Positions 10,801-19,690 of a stretch of DNA of 40,168 bases are shown piece after piece. The notes under the pieces are model-generated. The model searched no databases. It was not told the origin of the DNA and was given only the letters and a program-made list of their open reading frames with translations. The DNA is from Symbiodinium natans (Eukaryota; Sar; Dinophyceae; Suessiales; Symbiodiniaceae): contig CAJNDS010002849.1 of the NCBI GenBank assembly GCA_905221605.1, positions 210,963-251,130 of the forward strand. The letters are read 5' to 3'. The first letter of the stretch is position 1. Each line of letters opens with the position of its first letter. The translations under genes and the position numbers were made by a program.

Positions 10801-12953
10801 TTCAGGAGCGGATACAGGAAGCTCAGACCTTGAAGGTCATTTGGTGCCCGACAGCGGGAATGATCGCTGACGTTCTTACAAAGTGCTTGAGTCAAGTGAC
10901 ATTCTGTCAGCACCAGCAAGCTATGGGTATATACCCTGGTGAAGATGTGCAGCAGGTGTGGAGGATCTGTGGAATCCGACCAAGGGTTGGAGTTCAGGCA
11001 TGCCAGTGTGCCGAGGCAACTGGATGCAGTGTGGAGCAAGTTGGATCGTTGAAAAGTGTGAAAAAGTGTGGTGAAGTTTTTGAAAATTTCCACCTTAGAA
11101 GTCCCGAAACCCTTCGTGAAGACTCTTCCCCTGAGGTTCAAGAAATGGATTTATGGTCCAACCGCAAAAGCTTTGGTTCAAGCACCACGGAAGCTAGCCC
11201 TAGCCTGGAGCCTGTACCTTTGGTGAAGGACAGGAAAATGGCAGCTGAAGACAGCAGGAAGGGTGAGCAGGGTGCTGAGATGAAAAGCCCCTTTTGGTGT
11301 AAGGTTTGCAAATGGTTGTTCAGATCCGAGCATGCTGCCGGGTTGAGCTGGGATGAAAGTGGCAAGCCCAAGTGCGAAAAGTGCAAACAGACTGTGACAG
11401 TCTCTGGCACGGATGCAAGCCATGCATTCCATCTCCGAGAGGCAGAGAAGGAGCGCCGAGCTGCTGGAAAAAGGGGTGATAAAGGTGAAAGCCGAGGCTC
11501 AGGCCAAGCTGCACCGAAACCCAAGGCCATGCCGAAGGTGATTGAACGGATGGTCGACGTGTTTCCGGAGCTGGCGGATCCAGAGCCGCCGAAGTGGTTC
11601 GGTGATGTGTCATGGAGTATCTGCCGGCGCGGAACTCCAGTGGATGAGCTAGAGCTCAAGGACGTGGTAGGCACGCTATCCGACAAGGATATGTTGCGCT
11701 ATCAAAGCTCATACGAGAAGCTGGTGAAGCCCATCCAGGAGGTGTGTGAGCTACAGGAGAAACCCACGAAGATCTTCGGAATCTTGGATGTCCGTGGACA
11801 GATTGGTGGCAAGGCCATCATCTGGGAGATGGCAGTGAATGAAGGAGGACTGTACATGGAAGTACCGCCGGGAACGTGTGGCCTGGCGATGTTGAGCTTC
11901 GTGAGGTACTTGAAGAGAAAAGGGATAGTCCCTGTTTTGCTTCTGGGTGAGCACCAGGACCTCGGAGTCTTGCGGATGGTGGATCTGTTGTGCATGCTAC
12001 CCATTTTGGGAGCAGAGAGGGTCATGGAGGATGAAGCTGAGAGCTCGTATTATCCCCCATGGGTGTTGCGCTGGAAGAGAAGTGCAAAGGAAGGATCCTT
12101 GGTGTTTAAGGAACTGGTGGAGCGAGTGCGAGTGATTTCGATGTTGTCGTGTGATACACTTCGGATTCACGAGCCGGAGCTGAGGGAGAGACCAGTCCCC
12201 AAGTGGTCGTTTGTGGCCTACAGCCACTACAGATCCGTGATGGAGTCTGTTGCAGGATTCTTGGAGGACCTGGAGAAAAAGAAAGAGGAGATCACCGACA
12301 CGCAGAGGGCGGCAAGCTGGAAGAAGGTGGTTGCGAGTGAGACTCGAAGCGGTGTTGTGTGGATCTGCAAGTGTAAGTGGCACTTGCCGACCGACTATGT
12401 GGTGAGGTTCAACTTGACGTTGCCTGCCGACATGTGGCAGCAAGCCTTTGGGATCATGGGTGAGAATGTTGGGAAACTCGAGAAGGAGGAAAAGGACCTG
12501 AAGCGGATCCTCAAGGCTGCAGCGGAACAGCAAGACCGAGAGTTCGAGGAAGCTGAGCGAAAGCGCAAGCGCATCGCCGACCTGTCAGCTGCCGAGGAAG
12601 AAGCTGCTAAGAGAGCAAAGCTGGAAGGCGAAGCGGTTCGCTCGCCTGTGTCAGTTGTACCATCTGAGTTGGATGCAGCAGCTATCGCGCAGATTGCTGA
12701 GCGTGTGAAGGCAAGCTTTAGTGTTGCCGATTTGGAGCTGATGTTGGAAGAGAAGAAGAGAAAGGTTGGAGACCAGCCAACTGAGAGGCCTGCGGAGACG
12801 CCAGCTGAGCCTAGCCGATCTTCGCAGGATGTGATGATGGAAACGAGGACGGCTGAGTTGGCGGAGATGAAGGAAGCCGCCAAGGAGCGCCGTGCCAAGT
12901 TGATGGAGTCAACTGGAGCTGGCGAGAAGAAGGGCGAAGAGGATGAAGAATGA
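7833..12953 (+). CDS. Copia polyprotein part B: C-terminal integrase, reverse transcriptase, RNase H, long extra domain
   Basis: This frame opens without an ATG (the first codon given here is TTG), overlaps the end of part A and runs 1706 codons. Integrase residues D21 (LRTDSE) and E56 (GGVERAV) are 35 apart, as in the D,D-35-E core. The copia reverse transcriptase has TLDVSTAFLHSPL (D615) and the YVDD catalytic loop (Y704-D707). RNase H follows with VYADASWA (D886), SSCEAELRA (E928), HTDSSSARA (D963) and the typical ADVLTK end. Ty1/copia proteins normally finish about here, near residue 1030. This one continues about 670 residues in frame to the TGA at 12951-12953. Without its own start it would need frameshifting from part A, or it is a broken copy. 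Confidence 0.95.
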   Translation: MDECFRTGHCRAGSAVLLRTDSETAVSALIKRANLGIRIVTQRAPPQGHEAVGGVERAVRTLKELFSTVRLDLRAQGFDLKRSPRAFEFGLIYCAAMHNHHAAAFDGKKSPQELVLQRSLHECGSSLIGATVLAELPDSMKTTALSRFVEAAYVYPEVGGLTHVVSAMVDGCPKHFRAKSIKHIVPLKIGLEHCQHLLKEHDPSDTLAPPILKEKEDGVPDRIEGEADKAFEGRVSDGPTTDMSKVGPPAAWVKEHGGTANCPACGPKRGKANHNAECRKRYDDWLKAQRQRLESKEPTEETPKMDQRSSKDAGVMESGSEPSLLKRPKITYESRPDPKLEEKQSVPTPATEVVDVDMEDFEDPSLPYQGIPDEAMEPGYFEGETPAEDEAIPMEEEKPQMDVDSVPNESSRVPRRLESLTSDVNSVPDESNRVPRLINRIYLDPRLDVPQGPIKMVSSDESPKLVHVTNSILLNKNSTFPESMKVCGSQVWLARPTSVLSEIDGCPLDVDKTVEGRRTELQSMTAHKAGRVVGADEAQKFARQHGIKIIPTRWVIGPKVVNGKEAVRARCVVQDIAKGSTASSLGLSATTPSLEALRTLLAIASVDAMDIATLDVSTAFLHSPLPKGSKAIIQLPKDVSACKDYYVPVFMILDQAMNGLRVAAKAWNLKLATVVKKVGLKQCPTEPSVFEGTVRGKRFLMLCYVDDLILCGTRDAIRLVTDTLNGELKIKETGRITSTGGKITFLGREIERQGSHLRMRVPPAYLDALFETEFCKDLKVVTAPPDIVKTVEKGRASGSDPELSDTAAARYRAVLGRIAWWGQSRPDLSRWMSILSQGQSKPTACFEQALRQVIRFLKGQYHAWQYFGPDGNVPDSGPAQLEVYADASWAPQASLGRRSVSGIAIFYRGCLIKGISRVQGCVSLSSCEAELRAILTAVQESEGLATLIGQLAESDVTIRLHTDSSSARAVLLNRGLSRRVRHLDIAVCYLQERIQEAQTLKVIWCPTAGMIADVLTKCLSQVTFCQHQQAMGIYPGEDVQQVWRICGIRPRVGVQACQCAEATGCSVEQVGSLKSVKKCGEVFENFHLRSPETLREDSSPEVQEMDLWSNRKSFGSSTTEASPSLEPVPLVKDRKMAAEDSRKGEQGAEMKSPFWCKVCKWLFRSEHAAGLSWDESGKPKCEKCKQTVTVSGTDASHAFHLREAEKERRAAGKRGDKGESRGSGQAAPKPKAMPKVIERMVDVFPELADPEPPKWFGDVSWSICRRGTPVDELELKDVVGTLSDKDMLRYQSSYEKLVKPIQEVCELQEKPTKIFGILDVRGQIGGKAIIWEMAVNEGGLYMEVPPGTCGLAMLSFVRYLKRKGIVPVLLLGEHQDLGVLRMVDLLCMLPILGAERVMEDEAESSYYPPWVLRWKRSAKEGSLVFKELVERVRVISMLSCDTLRIHEPELRERPVPKWSFVAYSHYRSVMESVAGFLEDLEKKKEEITDTQRAASWKKVVASETRSGVVWICKCKWHLPTDYVVRFNLTLPADMWQQAFGIMGENVGKLEKEEKDLKRILKAAAEQQDREFEEAERKRKRIADLSAAEEEAAKRAKLEGEAVRSPVSVVPSELDAAAIAQIAERVKASFSVADLELMLEEKKRKVGDQPTERPAETPAEPSRSSQDVMMETRTAELAEMKEAAKERRAKLMESTGAGEKKGEEDEE
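10927..12953 (+). other. C-terminal extension of the copia polyprotein (zinc ribbon, unknown domain, charged coiled coil)
   Basis: About 670 codons follow RNase H with no stop. A CX2C-X21-CX2C motif (C1156, C1159, C1181, C1184) looks like a zinc ribbon. Next comes a folded-looking region of about 350 residues with segments such as KIFGILDVRGQIGGKAIIWE and GLAMLSFVRYLKRKGIVPVL. The last 200 residues are highly charged, probably a coiled coil, with a nuclear-signal-like ERKRKR. No signal peptide or clear membrane anchor was seen, so an envelope-like role is not supported. I do not recognise the family. It may be a captured host segment or a lineage-specific integrase or nucleic-acid-binding accessory. 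Confidence 0.75.
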
Positions 12954-13348
12954 ACTGAGATGCTAAGTGATCTCAGTGGTTGGGTGGGTGAGTGAAACCC
13001 GCAGCCATTTTTTTGGAAGCCATGGCCGCGTTGCCGCCATGGAGCGCCCGCGATTTTTCTGGTTAGTGTGAGCCCTTGTTTCAGTGCATGAGAAGTTTGC
13101 AAAGAGGAGGCAAAATGATGATGAAACTCAACGAGGGACTCTATAGCCCCTTCTGCAAGGCGTCTGATTGCCACCTCTGAAGACGTTTTTGGCTGATGGT
13201 ACGCTGGAAGAAGCGAAACTATGAAGCCAATCTTTTCCTGAAGGATCAGCTAGCCGATGCTAGTTGGTGAGTTTGGTGACCTGGAAGATGCGAGACTGAG
13301 GAGGAGTACCACGACAAGGTCGAGTGCTGAGTGGGAAACATCTGAAGC

Positions 13349-13475
13349 TTGCATTAATTCGTTTTCACGTGTTTGTCACCACGAACTCTTGGATTCGTTC
13401 CAAGACAACCCTGCCCCAGTGCAGGTGGATGCAAGTTTAATTCGTTTTTCACGTGTTTGGACAACGAACTCTTGG
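13349..13475 (+). repeat. Direct repeat in the copia 3' untranslated region
   Basis: Two imperfect copies of about 45 bp (13349-13392 and 13430-13475) share TTAATTCGTTTTCACGTGTTTG-like sequence and end in ACGAACTCTTGG. Each is followed by a related CCA(A/G)GACAACC stretch. They lie in 12954-13690, which has no gene. The repeat could be an RNA-structure or regulatory element of the retrotransposon. Confidence 0.7.
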
Positions 13476-13675
13476 GTTACCAGTGATGTGGACCCAGGAC
13501 AACCTGCCTGATGGTGGGATCTTGCATGAGTTTTAAGTTTGATGTCAGAGATCGACTGGTGTGTTGTTTGTTTCGTTTGGTGGCGAGTACGCACCAAGGG
13601 AATGTGGCCAGGGCATCCCCTTAGTGTTGAAGTGCCGAGCTGGGCTTGGACTTCAGATCTTTGACATGAACCCTC

Positions 13676-13691
13676 AGCAAAATGCGGGGGG
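13676..13691 (+). other. Polypurine tract
   Basis: The purine-rich run AGCAAAATGCGGGGGG lies directly before the right LTR. This is where plus-strand DNA synthesis is primed in LTR elements. The following GTGGAAGAT could also belong to the tract if the LTR is taken to start at TG 13700. Confidence 0.7.
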
Positions 13692-14073
13692 TGGAAGATT
13701 GTGGCTGATCAGTGATGTTTTTGTCATGTTTTGGATCAGCTTGTATAGGTTTGTTTTGCTTCGGAGTGATTGGGAATCCGTGTGATCCCATCCTCGATGG
13801 TTTATGCCTCGTTGATTTCCAAGGAAATCATACGAGTGTGTTTTTGCCCAATACGCTATTTAAAGTGAGTGTGCAGTGTGTAGGAACTTCGTTCTGAAGC
13901 TGAGTTTAAGCTCACAAGAGAGAATTCGTTTAGTTTGTGCACTTCGTGACTTTTGGCTCATGGCTCAAGTGGCTCTGACTGTGAAAAAGAGAGAGTTGTC
14001 CGCACTTGTGTGAGAGGTCAGGGTTCGTGCTTTCAAGGGAAAAGGTACCAGAGGGACCTTCGGTTTTTCACGT
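13691..14073 (+). repeat. 3' LTR
   Basis: It pairs with the 5' LTR with a single substitution (A13775 versus G4238). It repeats the TATA-like box at 13857-13864 and the spliced-leader-like stretch at 13951-13969. The sequence after 14073 diverges at once from the primer-site region that follows the left LTR. Confidence 0.95.
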
Positions 14074-14775
14074 CTTTGGTACGCCACCCCTGGACCAGGT
14101 GTGGGCACTGAAGGCTACCTCTCTCCGGGAAACAGCCCTGTGCCCGCGGGCAGTACGGCAGGGCTGCCTCGTGGCGGAAGATGGACCACGCCATGGACCA
14201 GGCCTGGGCCCAAGGCCAGGCACTCTGTTGCTGATACGGTCAGCCCGCCGCCGCATCCCAGTCGTGATGGGTCCTGCACCCCTTGTGGCACTCCCAGAAG
14301 GGCCGGCGAGCTGGTGTGCCGGAACTCGATACACAGACAATCATCGCAGACCCTCAGTTGGCCATCACAGACCCTCAGTTGTGGCAACTAACGACTCCTG
14401 CTGATGGAGGTGATTTGGCGTTGGGAGGAGGCGGTACCCCATCGGCCCCTCCGTCGTGCCCTCTAGCCCTAGAACTCGGCCACCACGTACTGCATCTCCG
14501 GAGCAAGCCAGGCACGTCGATGCATCTTGGTCCCCTTGCGCCAAGTCCCCGAAGGACCACCTGGACCAGCAGAGCCTGTCGCAGATCTCCCTGTGCCTCC
14601 CCCTGGCTTGACCCCCATCGCTGCTTGGCAGGTGCCCATTGCCCATGTCCGCAAGGAAAGTCGGCCCCTCGCACAGGATCACGACGGTTCTTAAGAGCCG
14701 CTGGAACCGCCAAAAGCCAAGCCGAGAGGGCCAAGCGAACCCAGCACCACTTGCGATTCCAGCACCTCAGCCAAT
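14074..14775. other. Right arm after the copia insertion, no clear gene
   Basis: This GC-rich, proline-coding stretch has short open frames on both strands but none with a convincing start or domain. It contains a small local duplication near 14340-14385, built on CACAGACCCTCAGTTG. It continues the retroposed unit interrupted by the copia element. Confidence 0.5.
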
Positions 14776-16607
14776 ATGCCCCCAATGCAGGGCAAAACAA
14801 CATCGGTCTGTGGGCTCATGTGGCGTGCACTCCAAGCAGGACATCACTTTGGGAAGAATGTCAAGCCCAGACCCTACATGAGCCTGCGTGACTCGAATCA
14901 TCTCACGACGCATTGCCAGCAGCTTCGTGCACACAGGACCTATGAAGAGTTGTTAAATGGCTTACCGCACCAGCTACAGGATTCGGACGCGTTGATAAAA
15001 ATCGCAGACACCCTTCTTCATCTGTCTGAGACTTTCCTGGCGTCTTATCTGAAGGTCTACGACCCCATCATTGCGCAATGCCTTCGGTTGTCGGGAGCGC
15101 TGCAACATGTTGACCTTGCGAATATGTTGGCATGCCCGGTTCCGCAGTTAGATAAAGCAAGACTCTCGGAGTCCCTGGTAGGGTATGGTTTCCTGACCAC
15201 TGCAGTATATTGCGGATCTTTTCTTCGCGGTGGCGGATATGCCGAGCGTCATCAACGCCAGCTTTCCGGCCATGATGTGCTACTCTGATTATTGGCTGGG
15301 TGCGCTCCTGCTCGCATTTGAATCCCACCAAAAAGGCCCCCTGGAGCGCACTGCCGGACTGCCCATTGTTGTGGGCTTTCCCGAATCCCACAGGATTACT
15401 GGCCTCCAGGTCAACGTGCCGCCAGCAGCCATGGTGGCTTTCCTTGCCGGCCGCGCTTATCGGCTGCGTACATGCCCTACAACCAAGTACACGGTGGACC
15501 CGAGTAGCAGACTCCCTCAGGTCAGTGCAGGTGTCCCAGGAGGCCTTGCAGGCATGGGCGGCGGCCGCCAAACACACGGACATGGAAGCGGTCCGGCTCG
15601 CACAGCAGCCTAGCCTGAATGCGTTCCTTGGAATTTCGCTGCAGGGCTCACAAACGCTTGGGCAGCGCCAATACCAAGAGTTTAAGCCGGAGTTGCCCCC
15701 TGCCCATTTTCTTGAGGCCATCAGGCTCGCCCTAGCAGCCTCGGTGGCCAATCAGAACATTGAGCACTTTTGGTCCGTCTAGAACTTGGAATGGCCCGAC
15801 ACCACTGCTCGGATGGCTGTTTTCCTTCGGCGTGTGCTGCCCTTGGAAAGCCTACTTGCCTCGCCCCGTATCGAAGCCGCGGGTGTGAACGCGGTCCAAA
15901 CCTCGCCGGATGTGTACAGTGTCTCTTCCGGCACGGAACCTGTGTCTCCCGCATCGATGGAGGACCTGGCAGAGGAAGCGGACGAATCAGAGGCGCAGGT
16001 GCACGATTGGCGTTTCTCTGAACTGCGAACTACTGACCTAGCGGCCTTGCGAGAAGTGGACGTCGCTGCTCCTTTTCGGCTGCCGGTCATTGACGATGAG
16101 CATTGGAAAGGGCTCAGCACCACACCTAATAGGCACGGACCCCAGCGTTCCAGGAATGCGTGGTATGATGCTGCCACTGCTCATTGGGCTGCCCTCAAGG
16201 GGCTCGCAAGATCCAAGCATCCAACTAAGCAGCAACTCAACAGCTTCTGGTTCAGGCTGTACTGCCATGGCACTCCCAAGGAGCCCGAGCCCTCGGCCCT
16301 CGCGGCCGCGCTTACCACCTTCCCCTTTCAGTATCGGGACGAAGGTGTGGTGCAATATCGGCGAATACAGGATGCCATCCGGACGATGTGGCAGGCAGCA
16401 CAAGCCTCAATGAAACGGCACATAGGGGGCTCCATCCCAACTGGCATCCCTGAGTGGGGGGTTAGCGAGGAGGAGTTGCCACAAGTATCAGGAGGACGGG
16501 CCATACTGTCTCTGCAGGCCACCGCCCACGACGCCCTGACTGGGAAGGCCCTTGGCAATAATCCCTCACACCTGCCTGATTGCATGGGTGGGACCACTGG
16601 ATTGTAG
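14776..16607 (+). pseudogene. Decayed coding sequence, right arm, family not recognised
   Basis: Four plus-strand blocks follow one another with frame changes near 15240 and 15500 and an in-frame stop at about 15780: 14776-15288, 15230-15613, 15300-15782 and 15786-16607. The text is protein-like, for example YEELLNGLPHQLQDSDALIK, FLEAIRLALAASVANQNIEH, and in the last block LNSFWFRLYCHGTPKEPEP. The last block is 273 codons without interruption. No catalytic motif was recognised. The pattern of two frame changes and one stop in a poly(A)-tailed unit fits a dead coding copy. Confidence 0.4.
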
Positions 16608-16639
16608 AACCTGAATCGGTAGCTGTCGCTACTCAATGG

Positions 16640-18700
16640 CTTCCGTAATGGGAGCCTCCAGGGAGCCTGCTGCTCTTGGCTGCGGCTCGCGGCTGCCCCA
16701 CTGGCTGGCCACCACGGGGAACCCTGGGTTGGTCTGCAGTGCTCACTTGTAAGTCCCCAGTGGTTGACCACCATGGGGCGCACGGACGCTTGTAATAGGA
16801 AGTTTCCATGGCACCCCAACCTGCCTCGGCGACTGTGGTGAGGTGTACAACTTCAAGGTGCCTGAGCCCTCGGCCCTTGTAGTTGACCCTGCCGTTTCCT
16901 CTTGCCTTGTGGAAGTAAGGATTCGTGCAACATTGGCAAACCCTTGAGGTCCACTGCTCCGCTCTGTGCAAGGACTGGTGTTTCCCCCAGTGGAATCGGT
17001 CGCTACTGATGCGCATTGACCTCCCTTCTGGCTGGTTGATGCAACTTGTCGGGACGGGGACACCCTTCTGGGTGGGCGCTGCGGTGAGCCTAATGGAGCG
17101 GAGAGCCTCTCGCTCGGGGCTGCTCCACTGGCTGACCTCCATGGAGTACTCTGGGCTGGTCTTGCCTTGATTGTTCATCGTGTTATGTCCAAGGTAAGAC
17201 TGCCCAGTCTTCCTCTCCTCCGCCCCTCTTTGACCGGATAGGTTGCCCTTTCTGTGCTAGGGCGCTGCCAAAACCCCTCGGCTTTGAGACCCAGCAGCCG
17301 CCCACACTGGTTGCCCCACCGCTCATCACGGGACGAGACAACGCTTGGCTCATAGTGAGTCATGGCAATGCGATCCTCCCCTTTGTGGTATCTCGGCCGA
17401 AGGACGACTCTGGAAAGGCCAATGCAGTGGTGCTGCTTCTCCCAGGTTGCGGGCACTTATGCACCCACTGGAGTGTCCTGGCCTTCAAAAGGGCCATCAT
17501 CGCCTATGCTTGGCCTGTGGCAGGGCAGGCTGGCTCTCCGCTCGCCTGGATGCTACCTGACGGCGCCACCTAAACGAACGCTGTGTATACCATGGAGATC
17601 TTGGGCTCTTGCAGGCTGCCAAAAGTGATGTGAGCCCTCACATCTCCTTGCCCACGTACCTTATTGGCTCTGGCTCTGGAGGGACCACTGCTTACCAAAG
17701 TGCAGTCTCCGAGACCCCGGCGAGCTTTCGGGCTTGCGTGTGTGGCCTCCCCTCTGGCTGTCTGTTGAGACATTGCTTGCGCGCGGACATCTTTCCAGGT
17801 GGGCGCAGCTGCAAGCCAGGGTGAGCGGGGGACCTTTCGCTCGGGGCTGCTCCACTGGCTGACCACCATGGAGTGCCCTGGGCTGGTCCTGCCTCGATTG
17901 TTCTTGCTGTTAAGTCCCCACTGGCTGACCACCATGGGGCATACGCACGTATTTCCTCTCCTTGGGGAGTTTGACCTGTCACACCCCTTTGCCAATGCGG
18001 GTTTGTTATCTGTCCTGGACGACGGGTACGGGATCCTGACGGCCGAATATCGACTCTGGAGAGACCAATGCGGCGGTGCTGCCTCTCCCAGGCTGCGGGC
18101 ACTTCTACGTGGAGAATAGGCACCTACTGCCCTGGCCTGGAGATATCGAACACCTGTGGAGTAACTTGGCCTTCAAAAGGGTCATCATCGTCTGTGCTTG
18201 GCTTGTGGCAGGACAGGCAGGATCTTCGCCCGCCTGGATGCTACCTGACGGCATCGCCTGGACGAAAGCTGTGTATACCACGGAGATCTTAGCGCTCTTG
18301 CAGGCTGCCAAAGTGATGTGAGCCCTCACATCTCCCTGCCGACGTATCTTATTGGCTTGGACTCTGGAGGGACCATTGCCTGCCAGATTGCGGTCCCCGA
18401 AACCCCGGCGAGCTTTCGGGCTTGCGTGTGTGGCCTCCGCTTTGGCTGTCTGCTGAGACTGTGCTTGTGCGCGGACATCTATCTAGGTGGGCGCAGCTGC
18501 AAGCCAGGGTGAGAGGTGAACCTTCCGCTCGGGGCTGCTCCACTGGCTGACCACCATGGAGTGCCCTGGGCCGGTCTTGCCTTGATTGTTCTTTCTGTTA
18601 AGTCCCCACTGGCTGACCACCATGGGGCATACGCACGTCTTTCCTCTCCTTTGGGGAGTCTGACCTGCACCATCCCTTTGCCAATGCGGATCCGTGATTT
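16640..18700 (+). repeat. Tandem repeat with 688-bp period, three or more copies
   Basis: Landmarks recur 688 bp apart. The stretch starting GAGCTTTCGGGCTTGCGTGT occurs at 17722 and 18410. The GGGCGCAGCTGCAAGCCAGGG block and the following GCTCGGGGCTGCTCCACTGG stretch also repeat at this spacing. An older, more diverged copy lies at about 17040-17190, and a fragment at about 16660-16800. Translated pieces such as FKRVIIVCAWLVAGQAGSSP occur in both main copies with different breaks, so each may be a decayed coding segment. It occupies the 3' part of the retroposed unit. Confidence 0.75.
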
Positions 18701-19065
18701 GTCCTTGACGACGAGCACGGGAGCCTGACTATCGATGATGACCTTGGTTCGAGCCGAATGACGTCGCACCAGTAGCTACATGATGGTGATTTTGACAATC
18801 TGGCAGTGTCGCAATTTGCGACTCCCCGCATGCTCAGTGCTGTATGATTGCACCGGGACTTCAACGACGACTTCGAGTACTGAGTGCGTGGGGTTTCCTA
18901 GTAGTTCGGCGCCTTTGCTTGCTTTGTTGCTTTTGTTTTCTTGTTTTTTGGGTGGTTGCGTGGTGTTCTTGGTGGTTTGCGCGCGCTGACTTCGTTTCAC
19001 CCGTTACGTCGAGCCCAACAAGACCGGCCTACTGTGCTACTGATGTAGTAAAGGGGCGCCAGTCC

Positions 19066-19075
19066 AAAAAAAAAA
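19066..19075 (+). other. Poly(A) tail of the retroposed unit
   Basis: A run of ten A follows ...GGGGCGCCAGTCC and is separated by one G from the right copy of the 19-bp direct repeat. This is the expected 3' end of an RNA copied by target-primed reverse transcription. Confidence 0.6.
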
Positions 19076-19076
19076 G

Positions 19077-19095
19077 AGAATATTTTTAACTTTAA
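19077..19095. repeat. Right copy of the 19-bp direct repeat
   Basis: It is identical to 24-42 over 19 bases and ends the 19 kb unit. The sequence to its right (AGACAATTTTGG...) leads straight into the satellite array, while the sequence to the left of 24 is different. Confidence 0.7.
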
Positions 19096-19119
19096 AGACA
19101 ATTTTGGAATCAAACTTTG

Positions 19120-19690
19120 ACAGACTGGGGGGACTGTGCTTTAAGAATTTTTGCACAGAGAAGCAGTAGGGTTTTGGGGAAACTGTGCTTGTGTGAGAAT
19201 GTTCGCACAGAGAGCAGCGGGGTTTTGGGGGGACTTTGCTTTTTTAAGAATTTTCGCAGCGGGGTTTTGGGGACTGTGCTTGCGTGAGAATTTTCACAGA
19301 GAAAGCAGCGGGGTTTTGGGGGACTGTGCTTGTATAAGAATTTTCGCACAGAGAAGCAGCGGGGTTTTGGGGGAACTGTGCTTGTATAAGAATGTTTGCG
19401 CCGAGAAACAGCGGGGTTTTGGGGGGAGCAGCGGGGTTTTGGGGGGACTGTGCTTCTGTAAGAATTTTCGCACAGAGAAGCAGCGAGGTTTTTGGGGGGA
19501 TTGTGCTTCTTTAAGAATTTTCGCACAGAGAAGCAGCGGGGTTTTGGGGGGACTGTGCTTCTACGAGAATTTTCGCACAGAGAAGCAGTGGGGTTTTGGA
19601 GGAACTGTGCTTGTGTGAGAATTGAGAATGTTCGCACAGAGAGCAGCGGGGTATGAGAATTTTCGCACAGAGAAGCAGTTTTCGGGGGAC
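19120..19690. repeat. Satellite A, about 52-bp period
   Basis: Roughly a dozen copies of a G-rich unit, GCAGCGGGGTTTTGGGGG followed by ACTGTGCTTGTGTGAGAATTT and TCGCACAGAGAA, repeat at spacings mostly of 49-53 bp. One short spacing of 19 bp lies near 19409-19428. Reading frames on either strand across the array only reflect the repeat. It begins about 25 bp after the right end of the retroposed unit. Confidence 0.9.

Larger units (their letters stand above)
4154..14073 (+). mobile_element. Ty1/copia LTR retrotransposon, 9.9 kb, nested insertion
   Basis: Two near-identical 383-bp LTRs (4154-4536 and 13691-14073) flank a 9.15 kb internal region. The domain order is Gag zinc knuckle, aspartic protease, integrase, reverse transcriptase, RNase H; integrase before reverse transcriptase is diagnostic of Ty1/copia. 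The primer site just inside the left LTR resembles the initiator-tRNA site common in copia elements, and a G-rich purine tract precedes the right LTR. At 9.9 kb it is much longer than the usual 4.5-6 kb, mainly because of an extra C-terminal coding region. A possible imperfect 5-bp duplication, TTTTG (4150-4154) and CTTTG (14074-14078), flanks it. One mismatch between LTRs implies a recent insertion, but a frame break inside integrase suggests this copy is not autonomous. Confidence 0.97.
43..19075 (+). mobile_element. Retroposed unit with poly(A) tail, about 9.1 kb once the nested copia element is excluded
   Basis: The unit is bounded by an exact 19-bp direct repeat and ends in ten A residues, the usual marks of a non-LTR (LINE-like) element or a retroposed transcript. 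Its arms are 43-4153 and 14074-19065; a Ty1/copia element sits between them. Both arms hold long open stretches interrupted by frame changes and stops, so the coding content has decayed. I found no reverse transcriptase YxDD motif or apurinic endonuclease motif in the arms, so it may be a non-autonomous element or a retrocopy of a long host RNA. The poly(A) position puts its sense strand on plus. The octamer CGAGCCCA occurs both at the extreme left (43-50) and near the right end (about 19013), possibly by chance. Confidence 0.6.
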
